A DNA stretch of 64,000 bases from Anastrepha obliqua (GCF_027943255.1 NC_072895.1:82958001-83022000); one strand, 5' to 3'. Positions 44,461-56,130 are shown, numbered from the stretch's first letter. Numbers and translations: made by a program. The notes: generated by a model not told the origin, from the letters alone.

Positions 44461-45765
44461 CTTAAGAATGGGAATAAGTATGGAATTATCGTGCTTAAGG
44501 TCTAGCTGGCATAGCTCCTACCACAAATAATTTATATGATTTATGTTGTAAGCTAATTTTGTTAAAAAAAGAAGATATAAATAAAAGAATTTGAATTTAT
44601 AAATTTTTGTTATGTCCGTTGTGAATTATTGTTAAATAAATATACGAAAATAAAAATACGAAAACTAAGTATTTCGATGCCTCTAAAACATTTTAAATTG
44701 AGTGGAATTAGTTCAGAATTTTCTGGAGAAGCTTAGTCTTTTATATAATTCAAAGTGAAATAATGGGATTGTCGTTGGAGAAAGCACTTTTTCGATCACG
44801 TTTGAGTTGCTGTCAGCAGACCAAAATGTGCTCAAGAGCAGTTGGGGTGTTTTGGTTGCTAAGTTCAAAGTTCTTTTGGATGTTGGAAGCTTGTTTTCGG
44901 AGCCCCATCTATAATTATGTTCATATTACCATAATATTTTTAATTCATTTAAATTTATTTACTTGCTTGAAAAAATGTAATTTTTAAGCTTAACAGCCCA
45001 ATCACACTCTTCCCGCGAGTCATTTAGGTTTGAGACAGTTTGAACAGCACTACTCGTTGCTTAATTATTCATAACTTTTTAATTAAATAATTGTCAAATA
45101 GTGTTGTGTATTTTTGTGTCACATTTTATGTTTAAAAAATCACTTTCAAATAAAATAAATAAAATATGCATTCATCCACATTATTGTATGTATTACATGT
45201 CATATTGGCCACATTCATTTTTCCTCCGAATGTCACACCTATACACACACATACGCACATTTATACGCTCACAGATGTCAAAGTACCTTTCTATTAACAT
45301 TTATTATTCATATCAACCAGCAAAACAAGCCTCACTGACATGTTTTAGCGACCATATAAAGATTTATATGATTTTTATTTGCGCGTTAGTTGACTCGTAA
45401 AAAATACAAACAAATAAATGCTAATAAAAAACACAAATTGTCAAAGAAAAAAAATAACAAAAGATGAAAACAAAAACCCTGTAAAGTGCTGTCAAAATTT
45501 GCTGTTTCGTTTGCTACTTCAGCGCAAGCAAGGGCGCCAAGAGGGTAGCCCAAGCGGCGTGCGGTATGGCTGGTTTTGATGAAGAGGCCTTCATGACCAC
45601 TTTGCTGTGCCATTTTCACACAAATAAACAATGGGGGAGTGTCAATTGCAATCGAGCGAATTTTTATGCTCGAATGTTGAAAATAGCTTTTTTGCTTGAA
45701 GCGAATTAAAGCGTGCGAGAATGCGGCACGCAATCAAAACTAATATGCACACATAAAGTTAATAC
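44461..45765. other. No recognisable gene
   Basis: AT-rich, with CACACATACGCACATTTATA-like simple sequence near 45250. Short ORFs have no motifs. Confidence 0.5.
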
Positions 45766-45800
45766 AGTGGCGGGCGTGAAAATGCAAACAGGCGAACTAA
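45766..45800 (+). repeat. Possible Tc1-like transposon end
   Basis: TACAGTGGCGGGCGTGAAAA then TGCAAACAGGCGAAC resembles 8691 and, inverted, the end at 51090-51115. No transposase motif was found between 45800 and 46600. Confidence 0.4.
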
Positions 45801-46625
45801 CTGCAAGTGAGAGGCTTTTACGTAGGCGTTTTGCTACCTAAAACCTTTTCTGAGTATAGAGAAGTTTTAATACGGATGAAATGCATTAACTTGAAGCGGT
45901 GTAACTTTTCTAACGGTACTATGTTAAGTCAAAGGTTGTAAAAAATTAGCAAACGCGATGAGTTGAAAATGCTTATACTAAAATAGGCATTCAAGAATAT
46001 CAGCAGCTGAGTTGAGTTTAATGGAGCTGAAAACAGCAAATTTTTAAATGACGTACAGGCTACTGGAGGCTCAGAGGAATAGGAAAAGGTGCAGCTAGTG
46101 AAAATTGTTAATTAAAAATAATGTTTGCGTGATCAATTTTCAATGTCGAGGTACATTAGAAGGGTGTTTGTGGAAAAAGTTGAAGCAGAGCTGAGTGCAT
46201 GAGCGGTTCGACAAATTTAAATAAGGCGGACTTATTGACTCAAAGCAATGGAAAATTCCACTTTTGCTTAAAAAGAAGTAAAAAGTGCTTTGAATGAACG
46301 AAAAAATAAAAGAATTGAACGGATTACGACTCCAGAGAGATGATATTAAGCCAAGTAAAAAATTCTGAATGTTTTTGTTAGTAGTCTTTAGGAAGAGTTA
46401 TCGCACGATCCAGTTATAAATCGCCTTTGTTTATAATGTACGGTGATCTAAGAAGACTTTCTGCCTTAAAAAAGTTGTTTGAATACTTTTTTGTTTGGTG
46501 AAGCTAGTTATATGTTACAGCATTCCAAACAAAGTAAAAAAAAACATAAAAATGTACCACTATTATCCAGATAAAAAGCCGGAGCAGGCGGCCAAACCAA
46601 TTTGTGCTACCTGTGTCAACCCAAT
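45801..46625. other. No recognisable gene
   Basis: Possibly decayed transposon interior; no motif survives. Confidence 0.35.
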
Positions 46626-46637
46626 GCGATATCGAAT

Positions 46638-46926
46638 AGAATATATATATATTGTATATATAATTGGCGCGTATACCCTTTTGGGGTGTTTGGCCGAGCT
46701 CTTCCTCTTATTTGTGATGTGCGCCTTGATGTTGTTCCACAAATGGAGGGACCTACAGTTTCAAACCGACTCCGAACGGCAGATATTTTTAGGAGGAGCT
46801 TTTTCATGGCAAAAATACACTCGGAGGTTTGCTTTAATTTTGGTGTTTTCACCGAGATTCGAACCGACGTTCTCTCTGTGAATTCCGAATGGTAGTCGCG
46901 CACCAACCCATTCGGCTACAGCGGCC
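46638..46926 (-). repeat. tRNA-derived SINE, full copy, 12-bp TSD
   Basis: Reverse complement: GGCCGCTGTAGCCGAATGGG, GTCGGTTCGAATCTCGG, AAGCTCCTCCTAAAAATATC, TGTGGAACAACATCAAGGCG and a TATATATA-rich tail. GCGATATCGAAT is present on both sides (46626-46637, 46927-46938). Confidence 0.92.
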
Positions 46927-46938
46927 GCGATATCGAAT

Positions 46939-47110
46939 GCAATACATAAACAAGCGGTGGTTCGAGCGCTTTCTTTCCGCTGACCCGAAATCGCCGCATA
47001 TTTCGATAAAATCATTGAAATCGTCGAGTCGGAATTGCAGATTAGTCAGAAAACTATTTGTGGAAGCATTCGCATCAGGAGCTATGGTAATTTCATCGAC
47101 GAAATAAAAG
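46939..47110 (+). pseudogene. Possible mariner helix-turn-helix scrap
   Basis: One frame reads EIAAYFDKIIEIVESELQIS, resembling the DKIIEIVESDRHVS region of mariner transposases. Too short and degraded for certainty. Confidence 0.3.
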
Positions 47111-47139
47111 GAAGAACATTGAGAATACGAATATCTTCG

Positions 47140-47360
47140 AATGGACGGCTCGAAACCAAACAAGTTTTTTCTAATAATAGTCGCCCCTCAGCAGGCAAGT
47201 GTATTTTTGCTATGAAACACAGGACCGCAAATAAGTGGACGAAGTACCCAATAAAGGATAGAAGCGCAAATTAAAAATTCATGCTTTTCCGATTAATCCA
47301 AATGCAATTCTTTAAGACCGAAAAAATTGCATACCTTAAGGTGTACGCCGGTAAATAAAT
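47140..47360 (+). repeat. SINE fragment
   Basis: GGACGGCTCGAAACCAAAC, TTCTAATAATAGTCGCCCCT, CAGCAGGCAAGTGTATTTTT, GCAAATAAGTGGACGAAGTA and GGTGTACGCCGGTAAATAAA; a rearranged member of the same SINE family. Confidence 0.5.
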
Positions 47361-47653
47361 TGGGAACGTTTTACTTCAACTTTTAACTACAGACACCGGT
47401 ATTTTTAGTGATTTAAATTTGGCGATATCCAGGAATTCGTGCTACTTGCACTTCATAGGACTCTTTACACCAGTACTATATAAAATTGTTAGTCGAAGTG
47501 TCCACTGTGATTTGTGAAATCTCAATGATTTAAAGCTAAGCAATGATCGTAGAATGTAAAAATTGCCAGAGGTCTGTCCTGATGTAAGTACTTTTTTAAT
47601 TTTAATTTTAAAGTGGTTAATAGATGATTTAATTATATACATGATTTTTCAGG

Positions 47654-47748
47654 ATATAGAAATAGACGGTAGAGGTAGTTCTGGACCTTCAAAGAAGGTT
47701 AAATTGGATGCAAGATGTTTAAAAAATTTTTTAGAGGACTCCCAATAA
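47654..47748 (+). CDS. Possible terminal exon, unrecognised
   Basis: GTAAGT at 47585 and TTTTTCAG at 47646-47653 bracket a 68-base intron-like segment. The downstream exon encodes DIEIDGRGSSGPSKKVKLDA and RCLKNFLEDSQ before a stop at 47746-47748. The upstream exon would read ...PEVCPD in the same phase but has a stop a few codons earlier. No family is recognised; it may be a transposon-derived tail. Confidence 0.25.
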
Positions 47749-47921
47749 GTACGCAGCTAAATGATTTTCAATATTTTGCTATATATTATTTTAATAGTTT
47801 ATTTAATAAAAATAATTTAAGCTTTGTTTTGATGCCACTTAAGGAGGTTTCCCTACAACATTAAAAAATGTATTAGGAAATGTTATAGAATATATTTCAC
47901 TCATAAAAGGTGTATTATTTA

Positions 47922-48835
47922 CAAGTAGAAGTCCAAAATAAACAAGACTGGCGTCATAAAAATGTTTTTGATGGCGCCATCTTTTTAATGAGTGCTTTGG
48001 AAGTTACATTCTTAGCTGACTTCCAGTGAAATCTTAGTGACATTCGGTTCAGTGAAAGCGAAGTTATTGCGTCTAAAGTGTCAGTATGTTTGTGTCATAG
48101 GTATAAACATGAGGCTCGAACAAAGAGCTAATATCAAATTTTGTTTTAAAATCGGTAAAACGCTTACCGAAACATTTCGATTGATGAAAAAAGTTTATGG
48201 CGATGATTGTCGATGGCGATGATTGATGATGGTTTACACGTTTCAGAGATAGTTGTTCGTAAATTTATCAAAAATGAACCAAAATCGTCGTTGAAATTCA
48301 TGGGACCGGAGTTGAGTATCTCCAAAACATCGATCATTTGGGCTTACGAAAGGTCAGTGCACGTTTTATTCCGCACAAGCTAACTGAGGACCAACAATTG
48401 CTCAGAATTCAACATTTAAAAGACCTCTTTACAGAAGCGAAAAAAGACGAGAACTAACTTCGTTTACAACATTGTAACTGGTGATGAAACGTGGCGTTTC
48501 TAACATGAACTTGAAACTAAGCATCAAAGTGCCGAATGGAAGGCCCCAGACGAGCCACCACCCAAAAAATCGTGTTTGGAGAAGTCCAAAATTAAGTCGT
48601 GTATATTTGGTCATGAAAGGAATACGTTATGCGTCCGTAGAGGCCATCCAAAAGGCTTTCACCAAAATCCTGAAGGGCAATCCCGTCAATGACCTTTCGA
48701 AAGGATTTTAGATCGCACAAAACAGTGTATCGAGGCCAGAGGCGACTATTTTGAATAAATAAACTTGAAGTATCAGAACAAAGCTCCTGTCGTTTCTATT
48801 TTAGTTCAGTGTAGTTTATTTTGGACTTCACCTTG
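47922..48835 (+). mobile_element. Mariner element, internally deleted
   Basis: Ends CAAGTAGAAGTCCAAAATAA after TA at 47922 and the inverse TTATTTTGGACTTCACCTTG ending at 48835. The interior encodes MRLEQRANIKFCFKIGKT, GVEYLQNIDHLGLRKVSARF, NIVTGDETWRF, EWKAPDEPPPKKSC and a tail RYASVEAIQKAFTKILKGNP, IEARGDYFE. Sequence between the first Asp and the C-terminus is deleted, so the second and third catalytic Asp are gone. Several frame changes. Confidence 0.82.
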
Positions 48836-49109
48836 CATAGTTGTACTAAAACTGGTAAAAAATATCGGTGGTCTATTAGAATGTTCCTGTAATCCCATGT
48901 CAGTAGTTAAAGTTTAATGTTGTTGGGAAATAACCACAGAAGGAAGAATTGGTAAATGGAATTTCTTATAAAAATATATTGGAGAGCCACCGCAGTCCAT
49001 CCATCAATACTTATAGAAAAGACGCGTTTGCGAGCAGATTACTAGGGTTTTCTGAATAATGCTACGTAGTGCATTCTTGTAAACTGTCAAGTGTTTATAA
49101 TTTTTCCTT
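48836..49109. other. Short spacer, no gene
   Basis: Nothing recognised. Confidence 0.4.
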
Positions 49110-49330
49110 CTCACTTTATTCGGCAATGAAAAGTATAAGTAATAATGTCCATATATGTGCCGATGATGTTCAATTATATGCTAGTTGCCCCTTTAATTGC
49201 ATTGATATTTGCAAGCAAGATTTGTAAGCAGATGGGCTTCTGAAAACGGATTAATCCTTAATCCTGATAAATCTCAATGCATTGCTAAATACAAATATAT
49301 CTCAAGCTTGGCGACTTGCTTCGTTACCTT
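49110..49330 (+). pseudogene. Jockey-type RT palm fragment
   Basis: SYSLYSAMKSISNNVHICAD, DVQLYASCPFNCIDICKQ and, after a frame change, WASENGLILNPDKSQCIA match the YADDVQLY...WA..NGL.LNP.KSQ.I region. The first residue of the YADD box is Cys (CADD). Confidence 0.7.
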
Positions 49331-49689
49331 GCCGACTATTGCTGAATGCATTCAATGTTTAATTTCAATTTCAATTAAATCCATTCAATCCCTACTACTG
49401 CTACGACTATTATTTTTTTATTTCTTTTTTTTAATACCTTCTACAACTTCAACTTTTTTACTACTAATTTGAATTTATATTTTACTGTAAATTTTTGTTA
49501 TCTATTTGGAAGAAAATAAAGTAATTAAATCACTTTCGTAGAATTTGGTCAATTCGGTGCCCAGCAGAAAACAAGCAGTAATAAAAATAAAAAAATAAAT
49601 AAAAAATAAAAATCAAGCGGTAATAAAAATAAAGAAGTTCATACAAAATATTGAAAAACTAAATTAGAAGGTATTTATTGAAAATTGAT
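49331..49689. other. No recognisable gene
   Basis: T-rich then A-rich sequence (AATAAAAATAAAAAAATAAA near 49578). Confidence 0.4.
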
Positions 49690-50960
49690 TAATTACGAAT
49701 TATTGCTTACTATATAATATACACCAGCGCCTACACCCTTTTTGGGTTTGATTTCATTCACAAATAATAATACAAAAATAGTTAAATAAATTCTAAGTAT
49801 AATCATGCAGGGCTGAACAAGTCAAAACATATTTTATAAACAAGATAAACATGTTTTTACTAAACAGCAAACAAACGAACTAATATACAAGTCGTGTACC
49901 TAAAAGTCTAGTATTAACATAGTGTTAAGTACTACTCTAAAATTCAATTAATAAAAATAAATTTTATATTTTTTCAAAGACAAGCAAATCTTTAACTATC
50001 AACCAAGTCTTTAACTGGCGATCCTGCCAGGAGTATCATATACATTGATGCTCCAGTGAGCGGACCAAAAAATAGTCATCCTTGTCCCAGCAAGGACATA
50101 CATACATAATCCTTCATAATAAAGGACAAAATCTTATGTGAAAAAATTAAAGGCTGTTAGGAAAAGAAGTGAAAACACAGTGAACAAAGAAATAAAAAAG
50201 TAAGTGATAGAAAAACTATTCGTGTTTCTTCCATTAAAAAAATAAAAACAGTGATCTAATTCTCATAGAAAGCAGCAGATGAGAAAATCTGTGAAGAAAC
50301 GTAATAATATTAATACACGAAGAAATTTGGACACCATTGACGTTATGGAACAAATGGACGTGAACACCATGATTCAGCAGAAATACAACTAACTATAACC
50401 AGCCGCCATCACAATTACCAAAACCATAACCCATGGACGCAACGTCTGGCAACACAACATTCAGGCAACCAACTCAGCATCAAAACAACTACTACGACGT
50501 GAATAGAAACAATAAAAATTGGAAAAGGCCACGAGGTAACAGTGGCCAGTTCACCAAACAATACCAATAACCAAAACTCATGCGGAACAACAACTTAACA
50601 TCTGAAGAAGACAACTCTAGCTCAATTGTAGAGACAGGTAGACAAAAATCATTCAGTAATTAAGTATTTAAACTAATAAACGGGTTGCCCAGTATGGTAA
50701 TCAATGATGGGAAAGTAAATTATAATGATTTAGTAGATACAGGTGCAACCCATAACTATGTTAAGAAAACTTTAAAATTTAATATAACCAAAAAAGTAAA
50801 ACCATTACAAGTGATATCAATGCATGGTAATTATATAATTAATATGAAACAAACTATTAAATTTATGAATGAAGATTTAGATTTTTTTTGAGGTAGATGA
50901 GATAAATGGTTTTGATTTGATACTAGGATGGAACGGAATAAAGAAATTGAACGCGGTTAT
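49690..50960 (+). mobile_element. Ty3/gypsy-like LTR retrotransposon 5' fragment
   Basis: A candidate LTR end and primer-binding site occur at 50016-50031 (TGGCGATCCTGCCAGG after TTTAAC). Downstream is a Gln/Asn-rich Gag-like region near 50340-50580. A retropepsin follows at 50685-50960, with LVDTGATHNYV carrying the catalytic DTG and GFDLILGWNGIKKLNA carrying the ILG turn, separated by a frameshift near 50888. RT, RNase H, integrase and the 3' LTR are absent. The LTR start is not determined; 49690 is only the edge of the AT-rich tract. Confidence 0.6.
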
Positions 50961-51089
50961 AAATTAGAACAAGATGACATTGGAGGTGTTAAGACAGTCG
51001 GAAATTGTATATATATATATAAATCATATAACGAAAATTATTCATTTGAGAAAGAGCAGCAAGGCACAAAATATGCATTTTTTTTCAAG

Positions 51090-51115
51090 TGTTTACGTTT
51101 TTATGACCACCACTG
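51090..51115 (-). repeat. Possible Tc1-like transposon end (inverted)
   Basis: TTTACGTTTTTATGACCACC then ACTG followed by TA; the inverse resembles the ends at 8691 and 45766. Confidence 0.4.
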
Positions 51116-51423
51116 TATATGCACAATTTTTTTAATGCCACTAAATACGAGTAAACTAGCATAATAGCCTTTCCAGTTAGTTGCTGCATGAATATTACTT
51201 TAGATTAGTGATATTTCGGACGTGTAATCTACTTAGTCGAAATTTTTATGGAAAGCACAAAAACAGCTTTTAGCACGAAACGTAATATATTAATAAAGTT
51301 TCAATAGGGCTAATAGATCATAAAGTGCAGAAACATGGATAACAAATAAAAGAGCGATGTGGTAAAACACAAAAAAAAATAGTTTTCCACTTTACCTAAC
51401 ATCTTTTTAATTAAAAAATGTTA

Positions 51424-52200
51424 GAGAATTAAATTTGGGCTGGTGTTAGTGTGCATAAGAACTCGAGTCACATAATTTTAGGGGATTTTAATAAAACCGG
51501 AAGGGATATTCAAGGATAGCAACTCTGAAAGGATGAGGTTTTTTATCAAAGGATAACTATAACTAAACAAAATTCTTAGCATTTAATGTACCATCCTCTT
51601 CTATTTAATGCTCACATTTCCATAATTTGCATTTTTTTAAATGCATACTATTTTGGTTTTGAACATTTAAAGTCCTATAGAAAAAAACTTAGGCATTCTG
51701 TGAAAAATTTAAGAACGCAGATTTACTATATTTGACCTGTGGTTTCGCGTATGTCTCCATTTTCAGGTATCCGACAAAACAATAATGAAATTATAAAGCA
51801 TGCAGCTGCTTGCAGGGAAGACCCCCCTAATCCGTATACAACCAGAGGTAAAGAAGGTAGAGAACTGAATTTGAGTTGGTGTTAGGGCGCGCAAAAATCC
51901 ACATAACATATTTTTTAAGGAATTTGAATGAAAAGCGTAAAGGATATTCAAGTGTAAAGGGCATTTTGAGGTGTTGTTCTAGAGGATACCTATGAAAAAA
52001 ATTCTTAGTATTTTATGAACTATCCTATTCCATTTGACTCTTATATTTCCATTACTAGCACAATTTTAGATTTATACGATTTTTTTTTTGGAACCACGTC
52101 AAACTTATTGCAAATTTGAAGGTCCTTTAAAAAAAATCACAGATTTGTGAAAAAACTAAAAACGCAATTATGTTTTATTTATACTCCAGTTGTGCGCGTT
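51424..52200 (+). repeat. Two-copy direct duplication, about 437-bp period
   Basis: GAGAATTAAATTTGGGCTGG at 51424 and GAGAACTGAATTTGAGTTGG at 51861 start collinear copies. Both contain AAGGATATTCAAG, AAATTCTTAG(C/T)AT, TTCCATTA-type and AAAAACGCA(A/G) landmarks. Copies are roughly 75-80 percent alike by eye, and noncoding. Confidence 0.7.
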
Positions 52201-52559
52201 TATCAATGTCCTTATGTGCGATTTAGGTTGCTTTAGAGTAAGGGTGAGCTTCTCATGCAAATCGGGGTGGTGATGCCTAATTTTCTGTTTATAAAAATAA
52301 TAAAATATTGTAAAAAATTATAAGAATTTATTTTATGTCTTGAAACCGCAGTTTTGCCATTTTCGCCATGGAAAAAATATCTTTATGTTGACGCTCAGAT
52401 ATGGCGACAGCTTTAATATCGGGTGTTTTCATAAGATTTTGAGAATTTAAAATGAGAACATAACAGAAATATTTTTGGAATAATTTTTTTTGTTTTTAAT
52501 TTAATCAGGTAGATAATTTAATCGCATTTATTTTTTTAATATTATTTGTTAAAGTTAGT
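52201..52559. other. No recognisable gene
   Basis: AT-rich noncoding spacer. Confidence 0.4.
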
Positions 52560-53250
52560 TATATGGCCCTTTCAAACAGTCCAATTTTAATTGTGGCTCG
52601 AATATTACAATACATTGATTGTTAAGCGCGCTGTATGGCAAGTTACACCGCCTTAATCGAATCAAATTTCGTCGTTGCTTAACTTTTCGGAAACAAAAAT
52701 TCAGTCAGTTTGGCTCGATAGCGCTCATCATTCACCGTAGCGGCGGTTATTCCTTTATATCGAAAGAAATAAAGGCAAATGTTACCGCCAGCGTGTAAAC
52801 CGCTCGTAATGTGGATGAAGTGGTTTATGAACTTCGCGAACAGAATAATTTTTTTTTAATAACTTTCCACAATTTGCAACCGTTAAATGATTAATTATGA
52901 CTTGCCAAACCTTAGTGAACAGGAATGTTAACACAATTTGCCATTTTCAGCTGTTAAACCATGTTGTTGTTGTTGTTGAGGTGGTTGAACATTTCTGAGC
53001 TGGAATGCTCCTAATTGGTGACCAGCACCGTTTTACTACCACTATCTCGTGTGATGATGATGTTGTTATTTTTTTTTTCCAATTCAGATCCGTTTAGTGA
53101 GGTCCAAGTATAGCAGCAAATCCTTTATCTCGATGTCTGAGTTCTCCTTAATTTGCTGTAGGAAAGCCTTACCGAAGGATCGGAGGCTGTTAAACCATAG
53201 TTATCGATATCGATAGTTCTCACGCAGCTAAAAAAAGCTATCGGAACTAT
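52560..53250 (-). mobile_element. Mariner remnant with TATCGATA-type end
   Basis: The minus strand encodes TVNDERYRAKLTEFLFPK, the block before the second Asp in DD41D-like transposases, with stops downstream. The right end (53186-53250) carries TTAAACCATAGTTATCGATA and CTCACGCAGCTAAAAAAAGC, the inverse of the end at 30704. A retroposon interrupts the end region at 52963-53185. Confidence 0.7.
52963..53185 (-). mobile_element. 5'-truncated (CAA)n-tailed retroposon, 13-bp TSD
   Basis: GCTGTTAAACCAT occurs at both borders (52950-52962 and 53186-53198). In minus sense the insert runs CTCCGATCCTTCGGTAAGGC ... ACTTGGACCTCACTAAACGG ... CACCTCAACAACAACAACAA. The first codons read as LINE C-terminus-like residues (FGKAFLQQIKENSDIEIKDL, LLYLDLTKRI, then a stop), which suggests a truncated LINE rather than a SINE. 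Confidence 0.8.
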
Positions 53251-54779
53251 CCAATAACACAAGCAGAAGCCAAAAGATTCTGCATTTTTTTAAACTTCTT
53301 TGAATCTATGGTAATTAATCTAAAAACAAAGCGTCGTAAATTTTTGGTTGCTATAAAGCTGAAATTCTCAAACCTAATTTTGCTCCATTTTAAACTCCTC
53401 AAGAAAATTCAGATATGGTTGGCATAATTTCCAGGTACTGCCGTGTAATCTGGCATCCAGAGCAAATCAAAAGCTTTATATTTTTCAATACGGTTAACTC
53501 ATTTCTTGCTTTGCAGATAAAGTTTAGTTTTAATTTTTTTCATTTCCTTCAATGGAATGCGAAGAAAAAGGAGGTTGAACACGGAACACTCTGTACATAT
53601 CTCTTTAAATAGATCAGGGCAGTCAATATGATCCAGAGGTCGAGCAGTAAAGTCCAAATCCGTAATCTTAAGCTCTTAAAATCAGTCGTTGTTCTGTCAC
53701 CAAAGAACCAAAATCAGCATAGCCTACACTTGTAATTTTCTTATGCTACAGTAGACATACTTGAGTATATCAATAAAATGATTGAAAAAAGAATAATTTT
53801 ATGATTCCAAATGCATTTGGGGATATGCAGTGCCTTTTGTGCGATTTTGAAATTCAACTAGAAATAATAGTTCACGAAGCCAATTCCAAGGGAAGCGATG
53901 TAATTAAGTTCTGAAGAAATTCAGATAACAGTTTGCATCCTCAACTCAAAGAACTTTTCTTTTGAGATATTATCACTTAAAGGAACGTACTTTTGCGAAC
54001 AATTTTTTCCGATTTAAAATTTATTTGTTCCAAACAAAGAAATAAATTAAATACAAGCCATTCAAAAATATATTTCTAACCAGAAACTGTTCCAAAAGTA
54101 TATTATATTATATAAATATAATATTAATATTGGAAAACTATCTTTTGAAATATAAGAGCTCTTTGTTGTCAATTTAATTTATTTTCAAATAAACCAGGAT
54201 TAAGTGCAAAATGAATGGTATGAGGTGATTAAATACGGTAATATTTTATTGAAGTTTGTTACATAATCGACGTTTCTTATTTTAATATACAAATATACTT
54301 TATAAATTATAATTTTAACGGTGGAGAAGAGCAGTACTAATTTTTCATTGTTAACACATTTGGTCTTTAAATATCATACTATGATACTCTTTTCCCCGCT
54401 GTGCAGGGCGAATACTCTGTGCTCATCAACGCACTCGCAAAGTCAATTTTGCCGACCTCTGATATAATCACAAATCACGTCATAGATAAGTGATTCGACA
54501 GCTCTATTTTCAAGCAGTTTCAAATCTAGAAATTACAATGAACGCTATATGTAGGTAAAGATGCTGCAAGGTTAAACGACTGAAGAGCAAAATGAACAAA
54601 TTTACATTGAAAGCTTAGGGTAGGGAATTGACTAAATATTCAGGCTTTAGTTTGTCATGCAATCCTGACAGGCTTGCGGTCAGCAATGCGATGGCCCTTC
54701 AAAAAAATTCTGAACAACATTAAGGCCTTTACTTAATGGGGACCACTTCAAAGCACAATTGTTTGAACTTCTTAAAAAG
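53251..54779. other. No recognisable gene
   Basis: About 1.5 kb AT-rich. The ORF at 53415-53612 lacks motifs. Confidence 0.5.
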
Positions 54780-54970
54780 TCTTCAGCTTAACGTGCATTT
54801 GCAAGGCCTTGTATTTTTCGAGCGGAAGTTTGTTCCTTGCAAAACTGTTTCTTCTTCAAACAATGACAACTGAAAATTCTTGATTTGTTCAAAATTAAAA
54901 ATGTGTATGTTGATGTACCCACAAAGAGTAATCCCTTCAATAAGTAGCCTTACCTCCTACCTCGACCTAT
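54780..54970 (+). repeat. Dispersed repeat, first copy
   Basis: GTGCATTTGCAAGGCCTTGT, AAAATTCTTGATTTGTTCAA and CCCACAAAGAGTAATCCC. A second, diverged copy lies at 57055-57225 on the same strand. Confidence 0.6.
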
Positions 54971-55119
54971 CTACTTGGAAGTTTTTTTTTTGGTTTTTTT
55001 TTTTGAACGCAGTTCAGATGGGATCTCTCGTTCTACAAATGACTTTAGGATAGTTTTGCATTAACTACCAGCTGGAAGGTGCTTTCTTCCAACCACACTA
55101 TACGTTTTTGTTAGTTAAG

Positions 55120-56130
55120 TCTCCAATGGGAATGTAGTCTACTACCTTCTCCGATATCTTTCAGTAAAAAAAAATTTTAATTTTATAAAAAAAAAATAAA
55201 AAAAGAATTTAGTTTCATAATTTTTTTTTATGGTATTTTTAATCCAATGGGAATGTAATCTACTACCTTGTTCGAAATTTTCCAGTTAAAAAGAAAAACC
55301 AAAATTTAAAAGTTAAAAATTTTAAATTAATTTTTTTTAAAGATTTTTTTTTTGTTCTTTTTTTAATTTTTTTTTTGTGGAGAAAACAAATACTTTGGCA
55401 ATGGCAATGTAATCTACCACCTTCTCCGACATCTTTCAGTAAAAAAAAATTTTTAATTTTATAATTTTTTTTTTAATTTCATATTTTTTTATGGTATTTT
55501 TAATCCAATGGGAATGTAATCTACAACCTTGTTTGAAATTTTCCAGTTAAAAAAAAAATGTAAAATTTAAAAATTAGAATATTTAAAATTTTAACTTATT
55601 TTTTTTAAGATTCTTTTTTTGTTCTTTTTTCAATTTTTTTTTGTGGAGAAAACAAATACTTTGCCAATGGCAATATAATCTACTACCTTCTCTGAAAACT
55701 TCCAGTTAAATTTTTTTTTTTTTATTTTGCAATTTTTTTTTCTTCTTTTCTTTCTCTGAAATCTTCCACTAACAAATTAAAAAACTACAAACTTTTTTTT
55801 TATTTTTTAAATTTTTTTGGAAAAGAAACACTTTGCAGCCGAGAGATTCATACCATAGCGCAGCTTTTGATTGCAACCATAGGAATTTTTTTTTACCGGA
55901 GCATTTTTAATCCAATGGCAATGTAATCTAATACCTTCTCTGAAATCTTCCAGTCAAAAACAAAATGTTAATTAAAATTGTTTTGTTTTTGTTTTTCTTC
56001 TGAAATCTTCCTGTACAATTTGTAATTTTTTAATTATTATTATTTTTTGTTTCCTTTTTATTTAATTACATTTAACATTCACAAACCCTTTGTAGCTGAG
56101 TGACTCATACTATGGCGCAGCTTTTAATAG
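55120..56130 (+). repeat. Higher-order tandem repeat, T-rich
   Basis: The landmark CCAATGGnAATGTAATCTAC recurs at about 55126, 55244, 55402, 55506, 55664 and 55911, each followed by CTTctcnGAaATcTTcCAGT and then A/T runs. Spacing alternates (about 115, 157, 105, 158 bases), so the true unit is a dimer of about 265 bases. The last copies are more diverged and carry CTTTGCAGCCGAGAGATTCA-type sequence. Confidence 0.8.
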
